Part shown: positions 43,561 through 52,026 of the stretch, one piece after another | How the letters are laid out: the number at the start of each line of letters is the position of its first letter | Numbering within the stretch: the first letter of the stretch is position 1 | Made by a program: the position numbers and the translations under genes | NCBI RefSeq assembly: GCF_014837145.1 | Contig: NZ_JACYFS010000008.1 | Span: forward strand, 94,553 to 158,552 | Origin: Chryseobacterium caseinilyticum | Lineage (GTDB): Bacteria; Bacteroidota; Bacteroidia; Flavobacteriales; Weeksellaceae | Reading direction: 5' to 3' | DNA length: 64,000 nucleotides | Notes under the pieces: model-generated | What the model saw: only the letters and a program-made list of their open reading frames with translations | Told to the model about the DNA's origin: nothing | Database searches by the model: none

Positions 43561-44649
43561 ATGCTGCAAAAAAGCAATGAACAGTACATCAGCTGGATTT
43601 TAGATTTAAAACAGAAAATTCAGCAAAGCCAGATCAAAGCGGCCATTCAGGTGAATTCTGCTTTGATAGAAATGTATTGGGATTTGGGAAAGGAAATCAC
43701 AGAAAGAAATTTTGAAAACACCTATGGTTCAGGCTTTTTTTCTCAGCTAAGCAAAGATTTACGTTTAGAATTTCCCGAAATAAAGGGTTTTTCTGAAAGT
43801 AATTTAAAATACTGTAAAAGATTCTATCTCTTTTATAATGAATCAAATACAATTCGTCAACAAGTTTCTGACGAATTCAGGAATGATGACAAACAAAATC
43901 GTCAACAAGCTGTTGACGATTTGAGAAATAATATTTTTCTAATTCCATGGGGTCATCACATTACTTTAATGACCAAATGCTCCACTTCAGAAGAGGCTCA
44001 TTTTTACATTAGAAAAGCAATAGAAAATGGCTGGAGCCGCTCAGTTTTGCTGAATATGATTTCAGGAAAACTGATTGAAAGTCAGGGAAAAGCGATCAAT
44101 AATTTTTCACACACACTTCCCGACTACGAAAGTGATCTTATCCGGGAAACATTAAAAGACCCATACATTTTCGACTTTATAAATGTTACAGAAAATTATA
44201 AAGAGAGAGAACTTGAAAATGCGTTGACGGAAAATATTTCAAAATTTTTAATCGAGCTGGGAAGCGGTTTTGCATTTGTTGGTAAACAGGTGGAAATCAC
44301 TGTAGGCAATCAGTCATTTTTCATAGATTTGCTTTTTTATCATATCAAATTAAAGAGATACGTTGTCATAGAACTTAAAACAGGACATTTCGAGCCCGAA
44401 TTTGCCGGAAAACTCAATTTCTACGTTACTGCTGTCGATAAACAGATGAGGGATGAAAACGACAACGCCACCGTAGGAATGATTATCTGTAAAGACAAAA
44501 ATGAGATTATTGCCGAATATTCGCTTACAGATCTTCACAAACCGTTAGGAATATCTTCTTACGAACTCAAAAAAATATTACCCGAAAATTTCAAATCTCA
44601 TCTTCCATCAATTGAAGAGGTTGAAAACGAACTAAAAAAATTACAATAA
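43561..44649 (+). CDS. DUF1016/YhcG-type PDDEXK nuclease inside the NAD operon
   Basis: A 362-residue protein of the DUF1016 (YhcG) family. The N-terminal domain (1-190) has VNSALIEMYWDLGKEI, YGSGFFSQLSKDLRLEFPEIKGFSESNLKYC and IPWGHHITLM, all typical. The C-terminal domain has a PD-(D/E)XK active site with Asp256 in FFIDLLFYH and Glu271/Lys273 in VVIELKTG. A 15-residue segment, RQQVSDEFRNDDKQN, is repeated in degenerate form (99-124) in the linker. The gene lies between nadB and nadC, and its stop shares one base with the nadC start (TAATG). Family members are often mobile or defence-linked; the role here is unknown. Confidence 0.86.
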   Translation: MLQKSNEQYISWILDLKQKIQQSQIKAAIQVNSALIEMYWDLGKEITERNFENTYGSGFFSQLSKDLRLEFPEIKGFSESNLKYCKRFYLFYNESNTIRQQVSDEFRNDDKQNRQQAVDDLRNNIFLIPWGHHITLMTKCSTSEEAHFYIRKAIENGWSRSVLLNMISGKLIESQGKAINNFSHTLPDYESDLIRETLKDPYIFDFINVTENYKERELENALTENISKFLIELGSGFAFVGKQVEITVGNQSFFIDLLFYHIKLKRYVVIELKTGHFEPEFAGKLNFYVTAVDKQMRDENDNATVGMIICKDKNEIIAEYSLTDLHKPLGISSYELKKILPENFKSHLPSIEEVENELKKLQ

Positions 44650-45509
44650 TGAAAAGACCAGAATACGCAACAGATAAAGTTTTAAAACAATTCATCAAAA
44701 ATGCTTTGGAAGAAGATATTCAGGATGGTGACCATTCTACATTGTCTACTATTCCCAAAGATCTTCAGCAGAGCGCCAAACTTTTGGTAAAAGAAAACTG
44801 CATTCTGGCCGGAGTTGAACTGGCAGAAATTATTTTTAAAACGTTTGATAAAAATTTAAAAGTAGAAAGATTCATCAGAGATGGCGAGGTGGCAAAAGTT
44901 GGTGATACAGCTTTTATTGTAACCGGAAGCGCAAGATCCATTCTCTCCACTGAAAGACTGGTACTGAACTGCATGCAGCGGATGAGCGGAATTGCGACTT
45001 TAACGCAGGATTGGGATTCCAGATTAGTGGGTTCAAAAACAAAGCTTTTAGATACCAGAAAAACAACTCCGAATTTCAGGGTTTGCGAAAAATGGGCTGT
45101 AGCAATCGGTGGCGGAACCAATCATAGATACGGCCTCTATGATATGATCATGCTCAAAGACAATCACATCGATTATAACGGCAGCATTACCAATGCAGTG
45201 AAAATGGCAAAAGATTACGTAAAAAAATCGAAGAAAAAACTTAAAATAGAAGTCGAAACCCGTAATCTTGAAGAAGTAAAAGAAGCCATCAGTGCAAAAG
45301 TTGACAGAATTATGCTTGATAACATGGATGTTGCGACAATGAAGAAAGCTGTGAAGCTGATCAACGGAGTTTGTGAAAGCGAAGCTTCAGGTGGAATTAC
45401 GAGAGATCAGCTTAAGGAAATTGCATCGACCGGAGTAACGTATATCTCTGCGGGAGCCCTTACCCACTCGGCTTCCAATATAGATTTAAGCTTGAAAGCG
45501 GTTAAATAG
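44649..45509 (+). CDS. nadC: Nicotinate-nucleotide pyrophosphorylase (carboxylating)
   Basis: A 286-residue quinolinate phosphoribosyltransferase, which turns quinolinate and PRPP into nicotinate mononucleotide in NAD synthesis. Motifs: ALEEDIQDGDHST (17-29), LNCMQRMSGIATLT, LDTRKTTPNFRVCEKWAVAIGGGTNHRYGLYDMIMLKDNH, EVETRNLEEV, IMLDNMD, ASGGIT and YISAGALTHSA. Length matches the family. The ATG overlaps the stop of the upstream nuclease by one base, so it is translated from the same mRNA as nadB. An AT-rich stem-loop follows. Confidence 0.96.
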   Translation: MKRPEYATDKVLKQFIKNALEEDIQDGDHSTLSTIPKDLQQSAKLLVKENCILAGVELAEIIFKTFDKNLKVERFIRDGEVAKVGDTAFIVTGSARSILSTERLVLNCMQRMSGIATLTQDWDSRLVGSKTKLLDTRKTTPNFRVCEKWAVAIGGGTNHRYGLYDMIMLKDNHIDYNGSITNAVKMAKDYVKKSKKKLKIEVETRNLEEVKEAISAKVDRIMLDNMDVATMKKAVKLINGVCESEASGGITRDQLKEIASTGVTYISAGALTHSASNIDLSLKAVK

Positions 45510-45518
45510 AACATTACA

Positions 45519-45551
45519 TTTTTAACAAAAACAACGGTATTTTGTTAAAAA
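45519..45551 (+). terminator. AT-rich stem-loop after nadC
   Basis: TTTTTAACAAAA (45519-45530) pairs perfectly with TTTTGTTAAAAA (45540-45551). It has no GC-rich stem, so it is a weak or putative terminator of the nad operon. Confidence 0.5.
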
Positions 45552-45719
45552 TTAAATAATATGATTTTTTTCACGTCCAAATTCAAAAACTTTATATTAA
45601 GCTGAAAAACAATGATTTGCATAGTATTTTGACTGATTAAAAATTAACATTGCGTTAACAATAGTTAGGAATAATTTTATGAATTTTGCACCAAATTAAT
45701 TCTAACTATTACAACGATT

Positions 45720-48455
45720 ATGAAATTAATCAACAGATCGACATTAACTGTCCTGATTACTTTATCAACGGCTAGTGTTTATTATTCACAACAGGTGAAG
45801 GATACTTTGAAAGACGATAAGTCCAGAGATATCGAAACTGTTGTAATTGCAGGTGTTGCAGATATCGCAAAGGATAGAAAAACACCGGTTGCTGTTTCAA
45901 CAATAAAAGAAGCACAAATTCAGGAAAGAATAGGAAACCAGGAGCTTCCTGAGCTTCTAAACACTACACCTTCTGTATATGCTACAAAGTCTGGTGGTGG
46001 TTTTGGAGATTCAAAAATCAACATTCGTGGTTTCGCGCAGGAAAACATTGCCGTAATGGTAAATGGTATGCCGGTAAATGACATGGAGAATGGGGCTGTT
46101 TACTGGTCTAACTGGGCAGGTCTATCTGATGTTACTTCAGCAATGCAGGTTCAGAGAGGTCTTGGATCTTCTAAACTGGCAATCGCATCAGTTGGAGGAA
46201 CAATCAACTATATTACAAGAGCTGCTGATAAAAGACAAGGTGGTAAAGTATCAGTAGGGGTAGCGAATGAGGGTTATTTAAAAACGGTATTTTCATACAA
46301 CACAGGAAAATCTGAAAAAGGTTGGTCTTCATCATTTTTAATGGGGAGAGCAGCAGGAGCGATGTATGCTAATGGAACTGACTTTGAAGGATATAACTAT
46401 TATTTTGCTTTAGGATATCAGCCAAACAAAAAGCATGATTTACAGTTTACAATCACTGGTGCTCCACAATGGCACAACCAAAGATCCACTTCTTCAACGA
46501 TTCAAAATTACATCCGATACAATGCTGATCAGGATGGAACGCCTAACAGAAGATATAATGCAGATTGGGGATTTGATAGAAACGGTGACCAATTATCTAA
46601 CAGAGTAAACTACTATCACAAGCCAGTAATGTCTCTTAACTGGGATTGGAAATTTAATGAAAAATCTAAATTAAACTCAGTATTTTATGCTTCTTTCGGT
46701 AGAGGTGGTGGTACTGGTGATTTAGGTAGAATCCGTACTGGTGTTGGAACAGCTACTGCTGGTGTAACTGGGTTTGTAACTCCAGAAGGTCAGATTGATT
46801 ACAATGCAATTTTTACTGGGAATGCTGCAGTAGATGTAAATAATCCTGCAACAGCAACTCAAAGTACGCTTATCAGAAGATCATCTATCAACTCTCACAA
46901 CTGGTTTGGTGCAATTATCAGTTTTAATCATAAGATTAATGATAATATTAACTTTACCATCGGTACTGATAACAGATATTATTATGGCTACCATTACCAG
47001 ATTATATCAGATCTTTACGGAGCTTCTGGATATAAGGATAACACCAACAAAAACTTCTATACAGCGCCAGGTAACCTTTACACTGTAACTCCTAGAGTTG
47101 TTTCAAATGTATTTGCTCCTAGAGCTACAGGAAACCCGTTCGGTGGTAAATTAAATAATGGAGAAGACAAAATCGGTTACGATAACGACGGAGAAGTACT
47201 ATGGTACGGAGGCTTTGGTCAGATTGAATATTCTAATGATAAGCTTTCTGCTTTTGTACAGGGAGCTGTTTCAAACCAATCATTCCAAAGAATCGATCAC
47301 TTTATTATCGATGGAGTAACTTTGCTGAATGGTCAACAAGCTGGATTCAGAAACACATCTGCTGCAACAATTGCTCAACCTACAGCTGCAAATCCAGCAT
47401 TAAATACTAAGACAGGATTTAAAGACATTTTAGGATACAATGTGAAAGCCGGTGCTAACTACAATATTGATGATCATCACAACGTTTACGCAAACGTAGG
47501 ATATTATTCAAAACAGCCATTTTTAAATGCAGTTTATCCAAATAACAAGAATTTCCTGAATCCTAATTTGACTAACGAAAAAATCTTCGGTATCGAAGGG
47601 GGTTATGGTTTCCGTTCATCAATTTTTAATGCAAACTTAAATGTTTACAGAACTGAATGGAGAGACAGATTCCAAAGAAGAGGAGGTCTTACTCAAACTT
47701 ACCCAGATCCAACAAATCCAGGAAATACTATTACAACAACTCAGGCATACTCAAACATTCAGGGAATCACTGAAATCCATCAGGGTGTTGAATTAGAACT
47801 TACTGCAAGACCTCACAGAATGCTTGAACTATTTGGTATGGTTTCTTTCAATGATTACTATTATAAAGGTAATGCGGAAGGAAATATCTTCACTGAAAAC
47901 AACGAACAGATTGGATCTGATTCTCAGATACTTTATTTGGACGGTGTAAAAGTAGGAAGTTCTGCACAGACGACAATCGCTGGAGGATTTACAATCAAAC
48001 CAGTTGAGTGGTTCTCATTTGATGCTACTTACAGAGGAGCAGATAAACTTTATGCAAACTTAAATGTATTGAACTTCTCAAATGAGGCATCTCAAAACAG
48101 AGGATCTCTATTATTACCTTCATTTGGATTAGTAGACTTAGGAATTTCATTTAAAGTTAAACTGAAAAACCCATCTCAATTCTTTACTTTGAGAGGAAAT
48201 GTTTACAACTTGTTAGATAAAACTTACATTGCTGAATCTAACTCAAATATTCATGCAGACCTTGGTTTAAATGAATATATTGAAATCAATAAGCCTATCC
48301 AGACTACACCTTTGACAGCTGCTCAGGTTACAACTTTAACAAACAGTTACAACACGTACAAAGCTGCAGGTAATTGGAACGGTATCAGTCAGCAAAACCA
48401 GGTATACTTCGGATACGGTAGAACTTGGTCTGCAACTCTATCTTTCAACTTCTAA
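45720..48455 (+). CDS. TonB-dependent receptor
   Basis: A 911-residue outer-membrane transporter. The signal peptide is about 1-24 (ending SVYYSQQ). It has a plug domain (about 50-170) with NQELPELLNTTPSVYATKSGGG, INIRGFAQENIAVMVNGMPVNDME and VGGTINYITRAAD, then a long beta-barrel that ends YFGYGRTWSATLSFNF with a terminal aromatic residue. Unlike SusC it lacks the N-terminal carboxypeptidase-like domain and is not paired with a SusD. No iron, vitamin or sugar gene is adjacent, so the ligand is unknown. It is monocistronic, with a 210-bp upstream gap and a strong terminator. Confidence 0.92.
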   Translation: MKLINRSTLTVLITLSTASVYYSQQVKDTLKDDKSRDIETVVIAGVADIAKDRKTPVAVSTIKEAQIQERIGNQELPELLNTTPSVYATKSGGGFGDSKINIRGFAQENIAVMVNGMPVNDMENGAVYWSNWAGLSDVTSAMQVQRGLGSSKLAIASVGGTINYITRAADKRQGGKVSVGVANEGYLKTVFSYNTGKSEKGWSSSFLMGRAAGAMYANGTDFEGYNYYFALGYQPNKKHDLQFTITGAPQWHNQRSTSSTIQNYIRYNADQDGTPNRRYNADWGFDRNGDQLSNRVNYYHKPVMSLNWDWKFNEKSKLNSVFYASFGRGGGTGDLGRIRTGVGTATAGVTGFVTPEGQIDYNAIFTGNAAVDVNNPATATQSTLIRRSSINSHNWFGAIISFNHKINDNINFTIGTDNRYYYGYHYQIISDLYGASGYKDNTNKNFYTAPGNLYTVTPRVVSNVFAPRATGNPFGGKLNNGEDKIGYDNDGEVLWYGGFGQIEYSNDKLSAFVQGAVSNQSFQRIDHFIIDGVTLLNGQQAGFRNTSAATIAQPTAANPALNTKTGFKDILGYNVKAGANYNIDDHHNVYANVGYYSKQPFLNAVYPNNKNFLNPNLTNEKIFGIEGGYGFRSSIFNANLNVYRTEWRDRFQRRGGLTQTYPDPTNPGNTITTTQAYSNIQGITEIHQGVELELTARPHRMLELFGMVSFNDYYYKGNAEGNIFTENNEQIGSDSQILYLDGVKVGSSAQTTIAGGFTIKPVEWFSFDATYRGADKLYANLNVLNFSNEASQNRGSLLLPSFGLVDLGISFKVKLKNPSQFFTLRGNVYNLLDKTYIAESNSNIHADLGLNEYIEINKPIQTTPLTAAQVTTLTNSYNTYKAAGNWNGISQQNQVYFGYGRTWSATLSFNF

Positions 48456-48477
48456 TAAATTCACTTTTATTACATAC

Positions 48478-48507
48478 AAAACCCGGCCTCACAGCCGGGT
48501 TTTTTTG
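48478..48507 (+). terminator. Terminator of the TonB-dependent receptor gene
   Basis: ACCCGGC (48481-48487) pairs with GCCGGGT (48494-48500), extended by A-T pairs, followed by TTTTTT. Confidence 0.9.
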
Positions 48508-48508
48508 T

Positions 48509-48516
48509 TATCTTTG
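48509..48516 (+). promoter_or_regulatory. -7 promoter box TATCTTTG
   Basis: TATCTTTG fits TAnnTTTG, directly after the upstream terminator and 28 nt before ATG 48545. Confidence 0.5.
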
Positions 48517-48544
48517 TGCTTGAAAAATTAGAAATAAATAAACA

Positions 48545-48976
48545 ATGGACTTTTACAAAATTTTACTCAGCGCACACAAAGGTTTTGCCTATTTGGAACT
48601 GCTTTTGGTGGCACTTTTCATTATCGCACTTTTGGCAACAATGTTCGGATTTAGCGGAAAGGTAAACAAGTTTTTAAAGAAAACGACTCTTTTCACAATG
48701 ATCTTTTTCCATGTTCAGTTTTTGATTGGAATTGTTATGCTGATCATCAACTTTAGCAAAGGTTTAGATATGGGCGGAGTAATGAAGAATGCAGAACTGA
48801 GATTTCAGTATGTAGAACACCCTTTTTCTATGTTGATAGCGGCAGTTTTAATGACAATAGTAAACAAAAAAGTAAAATCAAGCGACAGAATTTCAGTACC
48901 GGTTGTGGTAATGGGACTTATTGCTGTAGCATTATTTGGATACGCATTTCCGTGGGCGAGAGTCTTCGGTGCATAA
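48545..48976 (+). CDS. Small four-helix membrane protein of unknown function
   Basis: A 143-residue protein with four hydrophobic helices (about 13-33, 45-70, 92-107, 118-137). Histidines at the ends of helices (SAHKGF about residue 11, FFHVQF about 58, VEHPFS about 94) resemble the spacing in cytochrome-b561-like or related haem-binding membrane proteins, so haem binding is possible but unproven. It lies 30 bp upstream of asd and may be co-transcribed with it. The family is not recognised by name. Confidence 0.72.
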   Translation: MDFYKILLSAHKGFAYLELLLVALFIIALLATMFGFSGKVNKFLKKTTLFTMIFFHVQFLIGIVMLIINFSKGLDMGGVMKNAELRFQYVEHPFSMLIAAVLMTIVNKKVKSSDRISVPVVVMGLIAVALFGYAFPWARVFGA

Positions 48977-49006
48977 TTTTATTAACTTAAATTTATTTAA
49001 ACAACA

Positions 49007-49999
49007 ATGAAAGTAGCTGTAGTAGGTTCAACAGGAATGGTTGGACAAGTTATGCTTAAAGTTCTCGAAGAGAGAAACTTCCCTGTAACAGAATTAATTC
49101 CCGTAGCTTCCGAAAGGTCTATTGGTAAACAGGTGAAGTATAAACAGGTAGATTACACTATCGTAAGCATCGACGACGCTATAGCTGCCAAACCTGATAT
49201 CGCAATTTTCTCAGCCGGAGGAGATACTTCTCTGGAGTATGCTCCAAAATTTGCCGAAGCAGGAATCACCGTCATCGACAATTCTTCTGCATGGAGAATG
49301 GATCCAACTAAAAAATTAGTCGTTCCCGAAATCAATGCAGATGTCCTGACAAAAGAAGACAAGATCATTGCCAACCCAAACTGTTCTACCATTCAGTTGG
49401 TTATGGTTTTGGGACCATTAAATAAAAGATATGATCTCAAAAGGGTGATTGTTTCCACTTATCAATCTGTAACAGGAACAGGTAAAGCTGCCGTAGACCA
49501 GTTGAACGGAGAAATAACAGGAGATGATTCTGTTGACAAAGTGTATCCTTACCAGATCTTCAAAAATGCCTTGCCACACTGCGACGTATTTTCAGATGAC
49601 GATTATACCAAGGAAGAAATTAAATTAATGAAAGAGCCTAAGAAAATTTTAGGTGATGATACATTCAATTTAACGGCAACTGCAGTAAGAGTTCCTGTAC
49701 AGGGAGGCCATTCTGAAAGCGTAAACATCGAATTTGAAAACGAATTTGATCTCGACGAAGTAAGAAAAATCTTATCTGAAACTCCAGGAGTTGTTGTAAT
49801 GGATAACGTAAAGAACAACGAATACCCAATGCCACTCTACTCAGAAGGAAAAGATGAAGTTTTCGTCGGACGAATCCGAAGAGACTCATCACAACCCAAA
49901 ACGCTCAACTGCTGGATTGTCGCAGACAACCTCCGAAAAGGAGCTGCTACCAACGCAGTGCAGATTGCAGAATACCTGGTTAAAAACAACTTAGTATAA
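49007..49999 (+). CDS. asd: Aspartate-semialdehyde dehydrogenase
   Basis: A 330-residue enzyme reducing aspartyl phosphate to the semialdehyde, feeding lysine, threonine and methionine synthesis and diaminopimelate for the cell wall. NADP-binding GSTGMVGQVM (7-16), IFSAGGDTSLEYA (68-80), catalytic Cys126 in ANPNCSTIQLV, VSTYQSVTGTGKAAVDQL and PVQGGHSESVNIEF with the active-site His are all visible. Length is normal. The upstream neighbour is a small membrane protein. A terminator follows at 50014. Confidence 0.96.
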   Translation: MKVAVVGSTGMVGQVMLKVLEERNFPVTELIPVASERSIGKQVKYKQVDYTIVSIDDAIAAKPDIAIFSAGGDTSLEYAPKFAEAGITVIDNSSAWRMDPTKKLVVPEINADVLTKEDKIIANPNCSTIQLVMVLGPLNKRYDLKRVIVSTYQSVTGTGKAAVDQLNGEITGDDSVDKVYPYQIFKNALPHCDVFSDDDYTKEEIKLMKEPKKILGDDTFNLTATAVRVPVQGGHSESVNIEFENEFDLDEVRKILSETPGVVVMDNVKNNEYPMPLYSEGKDEVFVGRIRRDSSQPKTLNCWIVADNLRKGAATNAVQIAEYLVKNNLV

Positions 50000-50010
50000 G
50001 CTAACAAAAC

Positions 50011-50044
50011 AAAAAAGAGTCTCCGAAAGAGATTCTTTTTTTTA
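50011..50044 (+). terminator. Terminator of asd
   Basis: AAAGAGTCTC (about 50014-50023) pairs with GAGATTCTTT (50029-50038), one mismatch, followed by a T-run. Confidence 0.8.
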
Positions 50045-50120
50045 TCGAATATTAAAGCTGTTGGCTACTAATTTGAAATTATGGCTACCTCTTTATTAAG
50101 GAGCAAAATTTTTCTGAAAA

Positions 50121-50170
50121 GGTTTTTAAAATTACTCCCTTTAGGGTCGGGGAAATAATTTTAAAAATCT
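50121..50170. repeat. Imperfect long hairpin upstream of the cation transporter
   Basis: GGTTTTTAAAATTACTCCC (50121-50139) is nearly the reverse complement of GGGGAAATAATTTTAAAAATC (about 50149-50169). The short loop is TTTAGGGTC-like. It ends 27 nt before ATG 50197. Confidence 0.55.
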
Positions 50171-50196
50171 TTTTATAACAAATTATCGTTATAATA

Positions 50197-51192
50197 ATGA
50201 TTACAAAAAAAATCAACAAAGACAAAATTGGCTTCCAAAAACTCATCGCGACTTTTGGGATTATACTTTTTGCGGGAAAAATTGTTGCCTGGAAACTCAC
50301 AGATTCCGATGCTGTTTTTTCTGATGCAATGGAAAGTATCGTCAATGTCATCAGTGCTTTCATGGGTCTGTATTCCCTGTACTTAGCTTCAAAACCGAAA
50401 GACGAAGATCATCCTTACGGCCACGGGAAAGTAGAGTTCGTTACTGCTGGAATTGAAGGTGCCCTCATCGCCATTGCCGGCATCATGATTATTTACGAAG
50501 GCATCAACAGTTTGGTGACCGGCAGAATTCTGAAGAGCATCGACTGGGGAATCGCCATCATCGCTGCCACTGCTGTTATCAACTATATCTTAGGGTATAT
50601 TTCCATTAAAAAAGGAGAAAAAGTAAATTCATTAGTCCTTATTTCATCCGGAAAACATTTGCAGTCCGATACTATCACGACTTTAGGTGTTGTCATCAGT
50701 TTGATTATCGTTTACTTCACCAAAATTTACTGGATTGATTCCGTGGTTGCCCTTATTTTCGGCCTCTACATTATTTTCGTAGGCTATAAAATTGTGAGAA
50801 AGTCACTTAGCGGAATTATGGATGAACAGAATCCTGAACTTCTCCAAAACATTATCGACCTTTTAGAAAAAAACAGACACACCGAGTGGATCGACATTCA
50901 CAACATGAAAATCCAGCAATTCGGTTCCTCACTCCACATCGATGCGCACATCACCCTTCCCTACTACTACAGTCTCCGCGAAGCCCATCAGGAAATGGAA
51001 AAAGTGATTCTTCTCCTTGCCAAAAACACCAAAAGAACCGTAGAATTCAATTTTCATATGGATGACTGCAAGACGATCTCGTGTCCGGTTTGTCAGATTT
51101 TCGACTGCCCCGTGAGAGAATTACCTTTTGTACAGCGTGTAAAATGGACACCGGAAAACTTGACAAGTGTAGATAAACACACGGTCATTTAG
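50197..51192 (+). CDS. Cation diffusion facilitator (CDF) metal transporter
   Basis: A 331-residue inner-membrane zinc or iron/manganese exporter. Six hydrophobic segments are seen, with the metal-site motif SDAMESIVN (helix II, about 38-46) and DEDHPYGHGKVEF (68-80). ISSGKHLQSDTITTLG marks helix V (here H-x3-D). The cytoplasmic C-terminal domain follows (HTEWIDIHNMKIQQFGSSLHIDAHITLP). Unusually, it ends in a four-cysteine stretch, CKTISCPVCQIFDC (C-x4-C-x2-C-x4-C), that could bind metal. A hairpin precedes the gene; regulation is unknown. Confidence 0.9.
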   Translation: MITKKINKDKIGFQKLIATFGIILFAGKIVAWKLTDSDAVFSDAMESIVNVISAFMGLYSLYLASKPKDEDHPYGHGKVEFVTAGIEGALIAIAGIMIIYEGINSLVTGRILKSIDWGIAIIAATAVINYILGYISIKKGEKVNSLVLISSGKHLQSDTITTLGVVISLIIVYFTKIYWIDSVVALIFGLYIIFVGYKIVRKSLSGIMDEQNPELLQNIIDLLEKNRHTEWIDIHNMKIQQFGSSLHIDAHITLPYYYSLREAHQEMEKVILLLAKNTKRTVEFNFHMDDCKTISCPVCQIFDCPVRELPFVQRVKWTPENLTSVDKHTVI

Positions 51193-51236
51193 TTTAAAAA
51201 ACTTTTAAAACAACCAGCAATCAGCATTGATTTTTT

Positions 51237-51350
51237 TCAGGAGCTATTTCCAGCTCTCCGCTCATACTCCTCGCGCCAGCACATGCCACCGCTGAATCCC
51301 TCCACTTGTCCAACGCCTGCTGTGGGGTATCCGCTGCGATCTGGGCTAGG
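51237..51350 (+). repeat. Interspersed repeat element, copy 1
   Basis: The left end TCAGGAGCTATTTCCAGCT, then CTCCGCT, and the right end GGTATCCGCTGCGATCTGGG, then CTAGG, match the ends of the element at 63365-63477. The middle differs but keeps a dyad (catactcc near the left, ggggtat near the right). It follows a T-run downstream of the CDF gene and encodes no protein. Confidence 0.6.
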
Positions 51351-51448
51351 AACACGGAAGTCCTTTTTTACTCTATTTAATCTGGCGTTCAGAATAATTA
51401 AAGCTTCTATCACTTAAAAGATTGGGCTTTTATGAAGAGATACACATT

Positions 51449-51490
51449 GGGCTTCAGCCGAAATCTATTTTTAAGTTTTGGCTGAAGCCA
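51449..51490. repeat. Inverted repeat GGCTTCAGCC / GGCTGAAGCC
   Basis: GGGCTTCAGCCGAAA (51449-51463) and TTTTGGCTGAAGCCA (51476-51490) are complementary over about 14 bp with a 12-nt loop. Together with the element at 51237 it makes up most of the 393-bp gap between the CDF gene and the exosortase pair. Confidence 0.6.
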
Positions 51491-51585
51491 GGTAACGCTC
51501 ATCACATGGAACGTCGGCTAAATTGCGACGCTATTGATTTAACTCTGTAAAATTTAAACTTATAACTTAACCCGAACTCAGTTGT

Positions 51586-52026
51586 TTAATCATCATTTCT
51601 CATCTGCAACTGTCTACGGTAATAAAAAAGAGGAATAATAAGAAGCAGAATCAAAGGCTGTATCACAAACCTTCTTATGTAAAAAGAAAAAAGATATCCG
51701 ATTTCAAATCTGTCTGAAACACAGTACAAATAGATCGGAAAAGTAATGGCAAAAATAATCGCAATTAAAATAGCTCCCTGCACCGTCCAGTTTTTATTTT
51801 TAAATATAAAATGAATGATAATACAGGACGATATTAGATTTAAAATAAATCTGAAAAGATGACTCAAAATCAATTTTAACCAGTCAAACTCGGGAAATTG
51901 GGCGTTTTTTGTAGCATCGTGAAAGTAATTCAGAAAAGGATCATAGAATAATGAATCTTCAAAAATTCTCACAGAAACAATTCCCGCGATTCCGACCAAA
52001 ACCAAAAACCAGCTTACAATTTTCAT
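51586..52026 (-). CDS. Exosortase F system-associated membrane protein
   Basis: A 146-residue membrane protein with about four hydrophobic segments (3-20, 50-72, 80-100, 118-136). Its position directly after xrtF (4-base ATGA overlap, 52023-52026) and its tail RRFVIQPLILLLIIPLFYYRR fit the small partner protein that accompanies exosortase F in Flavobacteriia. It has no catalytic residues of its own that I can identify and probably assembles with XrtF in the inner membrane. Assignment rests on neighbour and resemblance. Confidence 0.8.
   Translation of the reverse strand: MKIVSWFLVLVGIAGIVSVRIFEDSLFYDPFLNYFHDATKNAQFPEFDWLKLILSHLFRFILNLISSCIIIHFIFKNKNWTVQGAILIAIIFAITFPIYLYCVSDRFEIGYLFSFYIRRFVIQPLILLLIIPLFYYRRQLQMRNDD

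Noticed and set aside
43561..44649. A restriction-modification or toxin-antitoxin system around the DUF1016 nuclease
   Set aside because: No methyltransferase, specificity subunit or small partner gene is adjacent; both neighbours are NAD synthesis genes.
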